Shown here: piece after piece, positions 44,401 to 54,836 of the stretch
Layout of the letters: every line of letters starts with the position of its first letter
Position numbering within the stretch: position 1 is the first letter of the stretch
Source of the DNA: Molossus alvarezi
Lineage: Eukaryota > Chordata > Mammalia > Chiroptera > Molossidae
Length of the DNA stretch: 64,000 nt
Assembly (NCBI GenBank): GCA_037176705.1
Contig: CM073886.1
Location: forward strand, 18,771,501 to 18,835,500
Reading direction: 5' to 3'
Made by a program: the position numbers and the translations under genes
Notes under the pieces: model-generated
The model's input: only the letters and a program-made list of their open reading frames with translations
Told to the model about the DNA's origin: nothing
Databases searched by the model: none

Positions 44401-45724
44401 TTGAGATTCCTGAGTCTAGGCCTCTCTTAAACATAAATAAATCAAATACAAAAGGACCATTTTGAATGAAACAGACCCAGTCCGAGTCCCTGATACATGT
44501 GTGTGCCCCCTGTCAGACAGACATTGTGCCCAGTGAAGTTGCATTAATTTTCTCAGTAGACCAAAACAGCAATCGTGTAAGACGGGTCATCCGTCAGACC
44601 ACACGCTTGTTACTTTGACCTCAGTGAGATGGGACTGTGAGGGCAGCAGAACGGCTTCTTAGGCTGTGTTTCCTTTGAAAATGCAACACCCCCGCCCCAA
44701 ATTCCTCAGCTTCTCCCAGTCTTTCCACCCTCAGCTGGAAGGTGGCGGTACTCACTCATGGTGGCAGGGCCAGTGTGGTTTGGGACAAACCAGAATGGTT
44801 TTCCTTGCATCCTCCCAGCCGATCCCCCATGCTGGGCTATAGTTTCAACAACAGATAGGAATGTTTGGTCATTTTCTTCCATCTCGAGGCAAAGGTTATG
44901 CACAGTGTTGAAAACTGATGACAACTCCCCTCTGCCCCTATGATAATGGGAATCAAGTCCTGATGCTCAACCCAAAGAACAAGCAAATGGTGTTGCCAAG
45001 CAGAGAGACACCCGATGAGGACTGTGGGTATCACCTCTCCTTCCCATATATGCAGAGAGGCTCTGCTTCTCTGTATGCCTTAATTATGCACAACTGTCAA
45101 AACTTGAATCTGAGTCATTTTTATGCAAAGGGAAAAATCATTCTTTGGCCCATGCCAGGAATCCTAGTGTCTTCTGAGGTCCTTTTCCTAAGCACTCCCT
45201 AGCAGATAGTGATCACCTGTCCTGTCTTAGAGAAGAGGAAACCTTTGTCATTGAGCATGTGTGTGACATAGAGATTTCTGTAGTGCGGTCCTTCCGCATT
45301 TCAATTACGTGTGCTGACTGTGTGAGGCGCTCCTTAATGCTCCTGGAAACTTCAGAAACGTCTCTGCCTTGCTTGGCATTTACTCTGACTTTATTTCAAT
45401 TTAAATTCTAAGGTTGACTTGTCTTCCCTGTCCCCTTTGAATAGAACCATAGATCCCCCATGTCACACTCAAAAGAAATGTTTCAAGTCCCATTTTTCAT
45501 CTTGACATGTTTTGGAAGGCTCTTGCCTCCATGACTTTGAGCTCTGTTTAATTCACTGCGTTGTCTGCGAGGGGCTCTTCTGCTCCTCGGATGCTGCTAT
45601 GTTGCAGTGCTGGTTGGAGCAAAGACACAACATTTTTCTGTTCAAGAATAATACCGTCAACAACGGCGGATACTCAGAATGATAAATCTCTGCTCCCTCC
45701 CGTTATCCTGCTTCCGGTGGTGGC
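44401..45724. other. Unique sequence, nothing recognised
   Basis: No recognisable repeat, RNA or gene. Confidence 0.35.
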
Positions 45725-45792
45725 TGCAATTCAAAGGGAGTACCACAGGTGCGCCCTCTGCAGTTCAAAGGGAGTACCACAGGTGCGCCCTC
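45725..45792. repeat. 34-bp perfect-period tandem duplication
   Basis: Two 34-bp copies (45725-45758, 45759-45792) with core caaagggagtaccacaggtg; 33 of 34 bases agree by hand comparison, so the duplication is recent. Confidence 0.9.
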
Positions 45793-46469
45793 ACTGGCCA
45801 TCGCTGCAAAGCTGACTTCCAGACCACTTGCATAGACGTCTATGCATTAAAATAGAACATGTCAGGGACGTTCTGTAAAATAAGTATTTGTGAGTGCCGC
45901 AGACTTATGTAGCAGACATTGCATGTAACTCTTTTCTAATTAAAGTGTCTGCAGATAGCTTTAAACCATAGATTTTCACATTTCAAACAGTGGGATACAT
46001 TTCCCCCAACAAGTCAAATTATATGGTGCAATATGTTAAAACTGGTATTAGCTGTATTTAATAGTAAACATATTTAGCTTGGAATTTGTAACATGTGCTC
46101 ATATATCCATTGACAAAAACCACAAGTCTGTTCGGGTAAATATAGACATTTGAAGTCAGTTGGGACGCAAGCAGCTGTATGTATATTCTGCCTGTGGTGT
46201 CAAGAAAATCCCAATTCACTCAGAAAGGGGGATGTGAGAACCAGCCATTTCCTTTCACAGCCCACCTTGAGACCTCAGGGTATTTCTTTATTATGCAGAG
46301 ACAGGGATCCTCAAATGCCCACAGAACCAGTGAAATTAGCAGCCCAGGTTAATGTAGTGGATCACCAATGTACCGTAATTTTATGTAGCACACATCTGTG
46401 ACTCTCTCTGACTCTTTGTTACTCAGAGATCGTTTTGGTGGTGACATAGGCTCACCTGAACGGGCTTCA
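45793..46469. other. AT-rich unique sequence
   Basis: No feature supported. Confidence 0.35.
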
Positions 46470-46486
46470 GAACAAAGACATGTTGG

Positions 46487-46740
46487 CCCTGGCCGGTTTG
46501 GCTCAGCGGTTAGAGTGTCCGCCTGCGGTCCGGAGAGACCCGGGTTCGGTTCCCGCTAAGGGCATGTACCTCGGTTGCAGTTTGTCCCCGGCCCTGGTTG
46601 GTCGTGTGGGTGGCAGCCACTCCATGTGTCCCTTTCACATCGATGTTTCCCTCTCTCTCTCTTCCTCTCTCTCCCTCCCACACTGTCTGTACAAAAATTG
46701 GAAAAATGTCCTCGAATGAGGATAAAAAAAAAAAAAAAAA
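46487..46740 (+). mobile_element. Very young VES SINE
   Basis: Full-length VES ending in a pure poly(A). Bracketed by a perfect 17-bp duplication gaacaaagacatgttgg at 46470-46486 and 46741-46757. Box A (tggctcagcggttagag) and box B (gggttcggttccc) look intact, and the copy closely matches the one at 18311. Candidate for a recent, possibly polymorphic insertion. Confidence 0.97.
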
Positions 46741-46757
46741 GAACAAAGACATGTTGG

Positions 46758-47224
46758 CTCATGTGAATTAAGCATGTAGGTATGTAGCAGGTTTGGGGCT
46801 GTGTCAAGATGCTCAGATGGCGTTGGCAGGAATGCCTCCTTCCACTGTTCCACAGTCCCCTGCATGGGCTGGGTCTCAAGCTGGTCCCTGGAAAGGGCAA
46901 GGTGGCAGCCACCAGGTGCACACAGACGTCCCAGCAGCTCAGCAGCACGGTGAACAGAGAACCTTATTTCAGAGGTTCAGGATAGTGCTGGCCAGACATC
47001 AGCTGCTCACGCACCCGAAGCAGCAAGACTTTGGATGAGGGCCACCAGTGCCACACACACTGACTGTAGGAGAAGGGGAAAGGGTTTCTTCATGGAGTCT
47101 TACTGTAAGAAAAAGCTAGAGGTGTGGCAGACAGGAAATACTAGAAGCCTACTGAAAAGTACAGATCTGTAACATAAAAAAAAATATGACTTTTTTAGGA
47201 AAGACTGCCTCTTTTTTCCAAACT
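46758..47224. other. Unique sequence, nothing recognised
   Basis: No feature supported. Confidence 0.35.
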
Positions 47225-47557
47225 TCTTTAATGCAAAACTGTAGAAAAATGTAAAGTGTGGTGAAGATTCATGTCCTTTTCACCTAGATTCACCAATCGC
47301 TAATATTTTGTGACATTGACCATCCCTGTCTGTGCTCTCTCCCCTACATAAGTTGTGCTGTTTGAGAACTGGAGACACCATGAACACCTCATGCCTGAAC
47401 ACCTCACCACATATCTCCTAAAAACATATTTTCTGACATAACCACAATATAGGTATCATTTATAATCCCAGATCTAGCTAAGGAATATGCATTGCATTAG
47501 TACTATTTTCCCCCCTTTGATCTAGAAAATTTTCTTCACCGTTTTTTTAACTTTTAT
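47225..47557. mobile_element. Old L1/HAL1-type 3' sequence, part 1
   Basis: 'cttttcacctagattcacca', 'atcgctaatattttgtgaca' and 'ctgacataaccacaatatag' belong to a common old non-LTR element. The family assignment and strand are uncertain; it is split by a SINE and continues at 47695. Confidence 0.4.
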
Positions 47558-47571
47558 ACTATCGATGTTTT

Positions 47572-47694
47572 TTTTTTTTTTTGGTTGTTGTTTTTGTGTG
47601 TTTTTTTTTGGTACATGCCCTTAGTGGGAACCAAACCCAGGACTCTCTGGTCTGCAGGCCGACGCTCCAGCCACTGAGCCAAACTGGCCAGGGC
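47572..47694 (-). mobile_element. Head-only VES SINE with 14-bp target duplication
   Basis: tRNA-like head (47610-47694) followed at once on the minus strand by an A-rich tail (47572-47609). Flanks actatcgatgttt (47558-47570) and actattgatgttt (47695-47707). The clean insertion signature with no body shows that the head-only form itself transposed. Confidence 0.9.
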
Positions 47695-47950
47695 ACTATT
47701 GATGTTTTGAATAGTCCTGGACAATTTCCTCATAGAATGTTGCCAAGTCAGCCCATGGTTAGATTCCACTTTATCACTCCATCTAGAGTGCTGCATGGGT
47801 GATGTCATTATGTCTGTCCCACTGCCTGTCACCTGAAGGCCCTTCATGGCAAGTTGTTCCATCGCTGGTGGCCCTCGAGCTGATCATTGGATAACGTGCA
47901 GATCTCCCAGTATCAACCAGTCTAGTGCTTATAACGTAACTTGTGGGCCT
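47695..47950. mobile_element. Old L1/HAL1-type 3' sequence, part 2
   Basis: Continues after the SINE with 'cctcatagaatgttgccaag', 'gggtgatgtcattatgtctg', 'gctgatcattggataacgtg'. Confidence 0.4.
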
Positions 47951-48085
47951 GTACTTTAAGGCTACATAAATATTTTCTTCTTCATCAACCATTCACTTCT
48001 CTGAATTAGTCACTCATCTGAATTGGTTACTACACAGAGAGTAATGAAACAGTGTGTTTCTAATTCTCTCATGCTATTTTATTTT

Positions 48086-48310
48086 TTTATCCTCACCCGA
48101 GGATATTTTTCCATTGCTTTTTAGATAGTGTGGAAGGAAGGAGGGGTGGAGGGAGGAGAGAGACATTGATTGGTTGCCTCCTGCCCAACCCTGACAGGAG
48201 CTGAGGATCAAACCTGCAACCAAAGTACATGCCCTGACCAGGAATCAAACTTGAGATTCTTCAGTCTGCGGGTTGACGCTTCAGCCACTGAGCCAAACCC
48301 ACCAGGGCTC
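48086..48310 (-). mobile_element. VES SINE, left half of head-to-head pair
   Basis: Minus-strand copy; tail 'ttttttatcctcacccgagg', head ends near 48309. Flanks gctattttatttt (48073-48085) and tctatttatatttt (about 48313). Confidence 0.9.
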
Positions 48311-48342
48311 GTTCTATTTATATTTTTTAAAAAATAAAACCA

Positions 48343-48551
48343 GTCCAGCCAGTGTGGCTCAGTAAACTGAGCATCGTCCCATGGACTGAGAGGTCCCAGT
48401 TGGATTCCTGGTCAGGGCACATGCCCGAGTTTCAGGCTTGATCCCCAGTAGGAGGCGTGCAGGAGGCAGCAGATCAATGTTTCTCTTTCACATCTATGTT
48501 TCTGTCTCTTCCTTCTTCTCTCTCTAAAAAAATCAATAAAAAACATATTTT
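48343..48551 (+). mobile_element. VES SINE, right half of head-to-head pair
   Basis: Plus-strand copy starting 'gtccagccagtgtggctcag', tail 'aaaaaaatcaataaaaaac'. Flanks aaaaaataaaacca (about 48329-48342) and aaaaaatctaacca (about 48553-48566). Its head lies only about 33 bp from the opposite-strand VES. Confidence 0.9.
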
Positions 48552-48566
48552 AAAAAAATCTAACCA

Positions 48567-49622
48567 AATATTGGTGTACCCCTTTAGCAGAACCATAGCA
48601 CCCAGTTGAAATATCACTACCAGGAAAGAAAACCCACTTCTGTAGAATTTGGCAAAAATGATTGAACTCTACCTGTAGCTACATTGTGACCATAAAGAAA
48701 AATCAGTAACGACCGAGGTTACAACTCACTCTCCTTCTTACAGTGTTTGAAAGACTAAGAAGCAGCTCTAAGTCTTGTGGCGAATCTTCAAATAAAGGAA
48801 ATAGAAAGAAAAGAGAAAAGAAACAAGGGGAATAATGACGATCAGAAGCAGAAAGCGAGCTTCCAGGGCATGTCGCCTTCTTTTCCCCAGCATTAAACAC
48901 TCAGAATGGAGTGCGGAAAACTTTCATTTTATGTCCACGTGGCCTAGTTAAACCCTCTTTGTTTAAAATTTCAACAGTGACTACTTTTCCTTTGATTTGG
49001 TTCGATTATCTTTCACAGTCCTCAGAAATTGTACTTTTCTCTTCCTTTCAGACTAAGCAAGTCCTTAGCCAAATGGCCTCAACCATTAGATTTGCCTGTA
49101 GGTGTCATTCATTGGTGTTGTTTCTCTTTCCTCCCCTGGGGTTGTTCAATAGTGTTTCCTTTCAATCACAAGCTAATTTTCTTTGTGTGTAGGTGGTGTA
49201 GAACTCCAAGCTTTTACCCAGTTGCAGGCCTGTATTTGATGTACCTGGTTCAGAGACAATTGTCCTTTACAGCTTTCACGGGAAATTCAAAGAAAGCCCC
49301 ATGCGACTAGTTTCTAACTCATTTAGTGGAGAGTTCCACAGGATTATATTGCAAAGCAGTGCTCAGCTTAAGACGCTAAATTGGCTTTATTGTGCCTAGC
49401 TGGAGGCCTCTTCATCTCTGAATTCAGAGGGTATTTACATGCATACTAGGACTCTTTCTAGAAAAGAAGGGGGGGTTGGTGCGGGTGTAAATTTCCACAA
49501 CTTTCTCTTACTGTCCCCAGAGGGCCTTGGGATGGTTGTATTCAATTCAGTGAACGTTTATGAGTCTGGGACATATATGCCATACGGGTGAGTGCATTTT
49601 TACGGCAAGAGTGACAGAAATC
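48567..49622. other. Unique sequence, nothing recognised
   Basis: Two overlapping 93-codon plus frames (48911-49310) carry no domain. Confidence 0.35.
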
Positions 49623-49830
49623 GCCCTGGCCGGTTTGGCTCAGTGGTTGGAGTGTCGGCCTGCAGACTGAAGGGTCTGGGTTCGATTCCCAGTCAAGGGA
49701 ATGTGTCTGGGTTGCAGGTTTAATCCCTGGCCCCGGTTGGGATTGTGCAGGAGGAAACCAATCGATGTGTGTGTATCTCTGCCTCCAAAAAAATCAAGGG
49801 GAAAGTATCCTTGGGTGAGGAGTAACCAGA
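49623..49830 (+). mobile_element. VES SINE, internally shortened
   Basis: Head 'gccctggccggtttggctca', box B 'gggttcgattccc'; the CT-rich body is mostly lost ('tgtatctctgcctccaaaa'), and the 3' end 'tatccttgggtgagg' is retained. Confidence 0.9.
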
Positions 49831-49904
49831 ACAGAAAAAGACTTGAAGAACTCTGAGAAACAACCAGTGGCACAGCGGGTCCTACATTCGCAAGTCTAGC
49901 TTAG

Positions 49905-50040
49905 TGTGAAAGAACCAGGACTCAGACTGCATCAGTCCAAATGCTGGTGGTACCAGGTAATCGTTTTCCTCCCCTTGGGAAGTTCCACAACCTCTTTGAA
50001 CATGGCTCTGGCCTTTGTAAAAGGCAGATGAATAGGGTTC
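49905..50040 (+). mobile_element. MIR SINE
   Basis: 'cttgggaagttccacaacct' and 'tttgtaaaaggcagatgaat' mark the MIR core; the 5' part is decayed. Confidence 0.45.
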
Positions 50041-50389
50041 TGTTCTAGACAGGGTAAGCTAGGGTACACTCCAGTCGCAATCAACCCAGTCAGTGGCTAC
50101 ACATATCACAGACATAGTTTCCATCAAGTCCATGGGCTAGTCTGCATGTCAGACTTATGGACAAGCTAGCACCCAAATGGTCACCAGTCATCTTAGCAAA
50201 GGAAAAAAGAGTCTTCTGGAAGGCCCAGTGCCCATGTGAGTGCTCAGCCAGGGACTCATTGGCTGACGTAGGTCACGGAGTGCTGCCCCCTCCACAGGGT
50301 CAGGAACTTCCCTACCACGTGTCCGGAGGCTGAGAGCTCCCCGTCATCAGTGACCCATATCATTGCTGCCACATACGCATATGTCCTAT
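50041..50389. other. Unique sequence, nothing recognised
   Basis: No feature supported. Confidence 0.35.
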
Positions 50390-50490
50390 GCTGTTATGAG
50401 GCTTAAATGAGATAATTGATGACAACATTCCGCAGCGTCTGGCCACAGGGTAAGTGCACAGTGGAATACAATAATTGTCGTTACTGGTTG
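50390..50490 (+). mobile_element. MIR 3' fragment
   Basis: 'tgttatgaggcttaaatgag', 'gcagcgtctggccacagggt' and 'gtaagtgcacagtggaatac' fit the MIR 3' end. Confidence 0.6.
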
Positions 50491-50740
50491 CTCTCAGGCT
50501 CCATATCAGTTCATTCCATCTCTTCCTGAGAGTGATGATTTAGAAGGGTCAGATGTTGAGAACGGTACAGTTTAGAATGCGCAGAGCCTCCCAGCAACGC
50601 TCCACAAAGGAGGAGCACGAGATCAGAGACTGAGTGACCTTTATACTAACACACTGAGAATGGGACCCCGTTTCCAGGCTGGTAGTTCAGGGCTTCTCTC
50701 CTCTGGCCTCTTTTGGCATGGATAGCTCCACTTAAAAAAC
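50491..50740. other. Unique sequence, nothing recognised
   Basis: No feature supported. Confidence 0.35.
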
Positions 50741-50980
50741 ATGGCCCTGGCTGGTTTGGCTCAATGGTTGGAGCATTGGCCTGAGGAGTTGTGGGTTCAA
50801 TTCCGGTCAAGGACACCTGCCTTGGCTGCAGTTCAGTCCCCAGCCCTGGTTGGGGTCGTAAGGGAGGCAACCAATCAATGTGTCTCTCTCACACTGAGGT
50901 TTCTCTCTCTTTTTCCCCCACCACTCTGTCTGATGATAAATGGAAAAATATCCTCAGGTGAGGATTAAAAAAATAAAATG
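50741..50980 (+). mobile_element. VES SINE
   Basis: Head 'ggccctggctggtttggctc', CT-rich body, 3' end 'aaatatcctcaggtgaggat' and short A-tail. A small deletion in the head (cctgaggagttgtggg) removes part of the region before box B. Confidence 0.9.
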
Positions 50981-51289
50981 AACCCACCATCTCTCATCTT
51001 CAGAACGTGTCTCCATGCACATAGGATCATTGTGTTTATGTACAACTCTTGGCCTTCTCTGCTCTGTCTAGTTGGTTCCCACCAGCCTTCGGGTGCCCAC
51101 TAAGGTATCCTTCCCTTGGGCCAGCCACCTCTGACGCCTAGACTGACCAAACAAAAGCCGGCTGAGAGATGCCTCATGGCTATAAGTACATCTCTTTCTG
51201 TCATTCACGGCGTTTCCAGTGCGGCATATATTGGTGACATTAACGTATTGACACGTGTCTTTTTGTGAGATCTTAACTTCCATGAAATG
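50981..51289. other. Unique sequence, nothing recognised
   Basis: No feature supported. Confidence 0.35.
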
Positions 51290-51390
51290 ACTTTGTTTTG
51301 GTTCACCATTGATTCCCAGAGCCTCATACAGCCTCTGGCACATGGTAGGCACTCAAGTAAGAGTTCATGAGTGAATGAGCGGATGAGTGG
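51290..51390 (+). mobile_element. LINE-2 3' end
   Basis: 'ccagagcctcatacagcctc', 'tggcacatggtaggcactca' and a terminal 'gtgaatgagcggatgag'. Confidence 0.65.
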
Positions 51391-51504
51391 ATAGCATTTT
51401 GTTGGCATAGCGTCTTATCTCCTTCTTTGAAATATAACTAGATGTACACCTACACACAAATACACACCAACCCACAACACAAACACACATGCTCTCAGAC
51501 GGAA

Positions 51505-51833
51505 TCCAAACTGGGCAGTAGAGGGAGAGATGCTACCAGAACAGGTAAAGAAGGACTGCATGCTGCCTGTCACCACAGCAGCTACTAAGACTGAGACTGA
51601 AAGAGCTATGGAGATGTTTCTAGCATCTTTATGACAAAAGCGAGGGGACAGCTCCACACAGGGTCTGCGCTCCCGGCCCCACCACCAGAAACTCAGGCAG
51701 GTGAGCCCTGCTGCTCTTTATAGAAGAGGCCTGGTGTACTATATTGAACACACACTTCTTATGTATAATGTGCAGTGTACCCACTCTTAGAGATAGAAGT
51801 ACAAGTGTATTAACTACCATTGGCTGTATCTCT
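51505..51833 (-). repeat. Left arm of a large inverted repeat
   Basis: The reverse complement of this arm matches 53053-53345 along its length. In one hand-compared 50-base stretch (from 51650) 46 bases agree; the four differences are transitions, several at CpG. This arm holds about 40 bp (around 51519-51560) that is absent from the other. The 63-codon minus frame is mirrored by a plus frame in the other arm only because the DNA is similar. The repeat family is unknown to me. Confidence 0.85.
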
Positions 51834-52329
51834 CAGCCACAGTTTTGAGAAGATGTCTGCTTGGTAGAAAAAGGCATACCTGTCTTCCTAAACAGAAGGA
51901 TATGAGCAAGTCAATACCCAGATGCCCAAAATGATTGATCTCTCCTTCTGGTGACACTTCGGGTACCATTTCTGCAACTCCAGGCCTCCAAGGAGAAAGT
52001 GTATCATGTGTGACAGTGGCTCTCAGACTTTAGGATTTCACGGCTCCATAAAATTCCAAAAACATTAAAATGTGGAAGGGAACCAAACAGCAGAACAGAA
52101 CTGCCCTCATTTTGTCTGTCCCAAGAAAGACAGTGATCAACTACACCACCATCATCATTTCATGAAACAGAGGACAGCATAAGGCCCCCTCGAATAAAGA
52201 GTTGATGCCTTTATGCCAAATGATTCTCCAGCCATGAAAAATGCCAGCCTTTTATATTTTTAGCGAGTCCTAATTTTGCAGACGGCTGCTAAAACGCGGC
52301 GGCAACCTCTTCTGCTCTGGGGGCCAGCA
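51834..52329. other. Spacer of the inverted repeat, left part
   Basis: Contains a possible hAT-like start (cagtggctctcagactttag at about 52014) without a clear end. No gene recognised. Confidence 0.35.
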
Positions 52330-52895
52330 CTGGCAGCACAGGTGCATGTGATGGCTGTTGCTGGCAGAGTAAAGACCACAAGTGTGGCTGGTTACAATTA
52401 GACAAATGCATGATTTCACAGTTTTGTAGGTCAGGAGTCCAGGACTGAGGTTTGGGTAGATTCTCTGCTTTGTGTCTCACAAGACTGGAATCAAGGTGCC
52501 CGCTGGTCTGGGGATTTAACAGAAGGCTCTGGGGACATATCTGCTTCCAGATTCATTTAGATTATGGGCAAAATTCAGTCCCATATGATTGCGGGACTGA
52601 GGTCCCTGGTTCCTTGCTGGATTTTGGCTGGGGATGGTATTCAGTGGCCAGAGGTCGCCATATCCTTCGGCTTGTGGCCCCCTCGACCTTCTAATCAAAT
52701 CTCCTCTTCTGCCTCCGCCCTCTCACCTACTTCCCACGGTGAAACTTCCCCTTGTTCAAGGGTTTGTGCGATTAGATTAGATAGAATCCATTATAATCTC
52801 CCCATTTTAAGGTCTGCAACCATGATGATATCTGAGTCCCTGTTGCCATGTTACATAACCCATTCACAGGTTCCTGGGGTTCGGGGACCACTCAC
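52330..52895 (-). mobile_element. Ancient MaLR-type LTR
   Basis: Antisense LTR blocks: 'gattagatagaatccattat', 'aatctccccattttaaggtc', 'catgttacataacccattca', 'caggttcctggggttcgggg', preceded by 'tttgtaggtcaggagtccag'. Left boundary uncertain. It lies within the spacer between the inverted arms. Confidence 0.55.
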
Positions 52896-53052
52896 CCCAC
52901 CACAGCAGGTGAGCTGCAAGGCTGAGCGGGTGCCCTTGGCCACGAGTCCAGGTAGCCATGTGCTCCCGTCTTTTCCTCTGAGTCAGTAACCGATGCACAT
53001 GCGTCCATTTCAACATCTGTATGAGCTTTGAAAGCACAGACCTATAGCAACC

Positions 53053-53345
53053 GTAGATACAGCCAGTGGCCGTTAATACACTTGGGTTTCTGTCTCGAAG
53101 AGTGGGTGCACTACATATTACACATAAGAAGTGTGTGTTCAGTGCGATACACCAGGCCTCTTCTATAAGGAGTAGCGGAGCTCACCTGCCTGAGTTTCTG
53201 GTGGTGGGGCTGGGAGCGTGGACCCTGTGTGGAGCCGTCCCCAATGTTTTTGTCGGGAAGATGCTAGAAACGTCTCCATAGCTTTTCCAGTCTCAGTCTT
53301 AGTCGCCGCTGTGGTGACAGGCTGCACTGACTGCCCAGTTTCCAT
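53053..53345 (+). repeat. Right arm of a large inverted repeat
   Basis: Partner of 51505-51833, in opposite orientation, separated by 1,219 bp. Similarity starts at gatacagccagtgg (53054) and ends at ctgcccagttt (53331). A 71-codon plus frame here resembles the 63-codon minus frame of the other arm; differences do not favour synonymous sites in any way I can show. Confidence 0.85.
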
Positions 53346-53845
53346 CCTTAATTTGTGGTATTATGTGTAACTGGGAAAATGCCCAGAAGGCAGGGTCTGC
53401 AATTCTAAATCAAAAAGGAGCTGTAGTTTAAATGCATTAACAGAGCTGGCTACTTAAAGTAAGATCAGCCAATCCTCTTAGACACCCAGACATCTTTTTG
53501 AAGGAATTTGCAAAATTAGATCAGAAAATGCATTTGCTTTGTGAACCTGGATTTTTATATTTGTGACTCATTCAACTGCAGAAAGCTCACATTTCCTGGG
53601 CATGTACTGGGCACGTATGGGCTGGGTGACTTTTAACCAATCCTATGGTCTAATTTCATAGTTATTAGTTGTAACATTTAACTTTTTTATACAGTTTCAT
53701 GGACATGAAATTGGAGATGCAGAGTTTAGCCACCTGCCACAAGGGATAGATTCACAAAGTCTGTATTTTGAATGCATCTCACCAACTTCCTTGCTTTTTG
53801 TTCTTTCCTTAGCTTCACGTTGCAATATTTCAATATAGGAAAATT
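53346..53845. other. Unique sequence, nothing recognised
   Basis: No feature supported. Confidence 0.35.
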
Positions 53846-53859
53846 AGAGGAAGAATAGC

Positions 53860-54040
53860 TACCAGTTATGAGGCTCTTGTGGGGTCCCGGGCAGCAAGCT
53901 GGCTGTTGCATACATATTCATTATAATCATCCTTCATGATGGATATCTTTATTTCTGCTTTACATTTAGGGAAACTGAGGCTCCGCTATTAAGTGATGGA
54001 ATCTGTGCCTGTGTTGGGGCTTGAAGCACATAGTCTCTTG
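53860..54040 (-). mobile_element. MIR SINE
   Basis: Antisense MIR: 'cattcattataatcatcctt'-like middle (53918-53937) and 'tttacatttagggaaactga', 'ggctccgctattaagtgatg', 'cctgtgttggggcttgaagc'. Confidence 0.65.
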
Positions 54041-54047
54041 AGCAAGA

Positions 54048-54053
54048 CTGTGT

Positions 54054-54085
<32 letters not shown>

Positions 54086-54086
54086 A
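54048..54086. repeat. (GT)n microsatellite
   Basis: About 19 GT units with one TATG interruption. Confidence 0.9.
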
Positions 54087-54664
54087 CATAGAATGCTCTG
54101 AGCAGTTGAAATAGGTATGTGGGCTCATTGTACTGTAGGCAAATTTACCCTAGAAATTAATGTTGCGTTCCCAGTTCTCCCACTCACCGAGGCATTGATG
54201 ACTAGCTTTGCTCCACATGGGTTTAGCGGGCATGGGATTGCGGATGAATCATACGGGCTGTCTCCTCCCAGGTGTCCTCTCCTTGTTCCGCTGATCCTTA
54301 CGCCTTCCTAGGATACGTTGCTCGACATGCAGTGTGAGTTTACCAGGGGTCATTGCAATGAATTTAAGCGCTAAAAAAAAAAAAAAAAGGATTAAAATAA
54401 TCTCGACTCCCAGAGCAAGGAAATAATCAGCATTTCATTTTTCTCATGAGCGTCCTGATTACCTAAAGAGGACATTTTCAGTTTGGTGATCGTTTACCCT
54501 TAATGAAATTTCAATGTCTTCCTGGTAATGAAGGGAGACTCGGGGCTCCGGCTGGCAAGGGAATCTGGTTAGAGCCAGTGCGCATCGATTTTTTGCTGGG
54601 GTTGCTCTTATTTTTATAGTTGCCTTCTCTTTAAGATCATATTCCTGTTTTTTAATTGATTGAA
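54087..54664. other. Unique sequence, nothing recognised
   Basis: A-run at 54373-54388. No gene supported. Confidence 0.35.
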
Positions 54665-54836
54665 GTAATAAAAGAAAGAACGTACATGCATGCCCCTTGG
54701 ACACAGACAACAGTGTGGTGATGGCCAGAGGAGGGTGGAAGTGGGCAAAAGGTGTGTGTGGGGGGATTGGGGAACATCTGTAATAGTGTCAACAATAAAA
54801 ATGACTTAAAGATAATAAAAATAAATAAATAAAAGA
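54665..54836 (+). mobile_element. L1 3' UTR fragment
   Basis: 'gaacgtacatgcatgcccct', 'ggacacagacaacagtgtgg', a G-rich tract, 'gggaacatctgtaatagtgt', 'caacaataaaaatgac' and an A-rich tail. The last about 170 bp of the same L1 family as at 90 and 26462. Confidence 0.8.

Noticed and set aside
51629..51820. Paired similar frames in the inverted arms (63 and 71 codons) as a gene family
   Set aside because: The similarity follows the DNA similarity of the arms; nothing indicates selection on protein.
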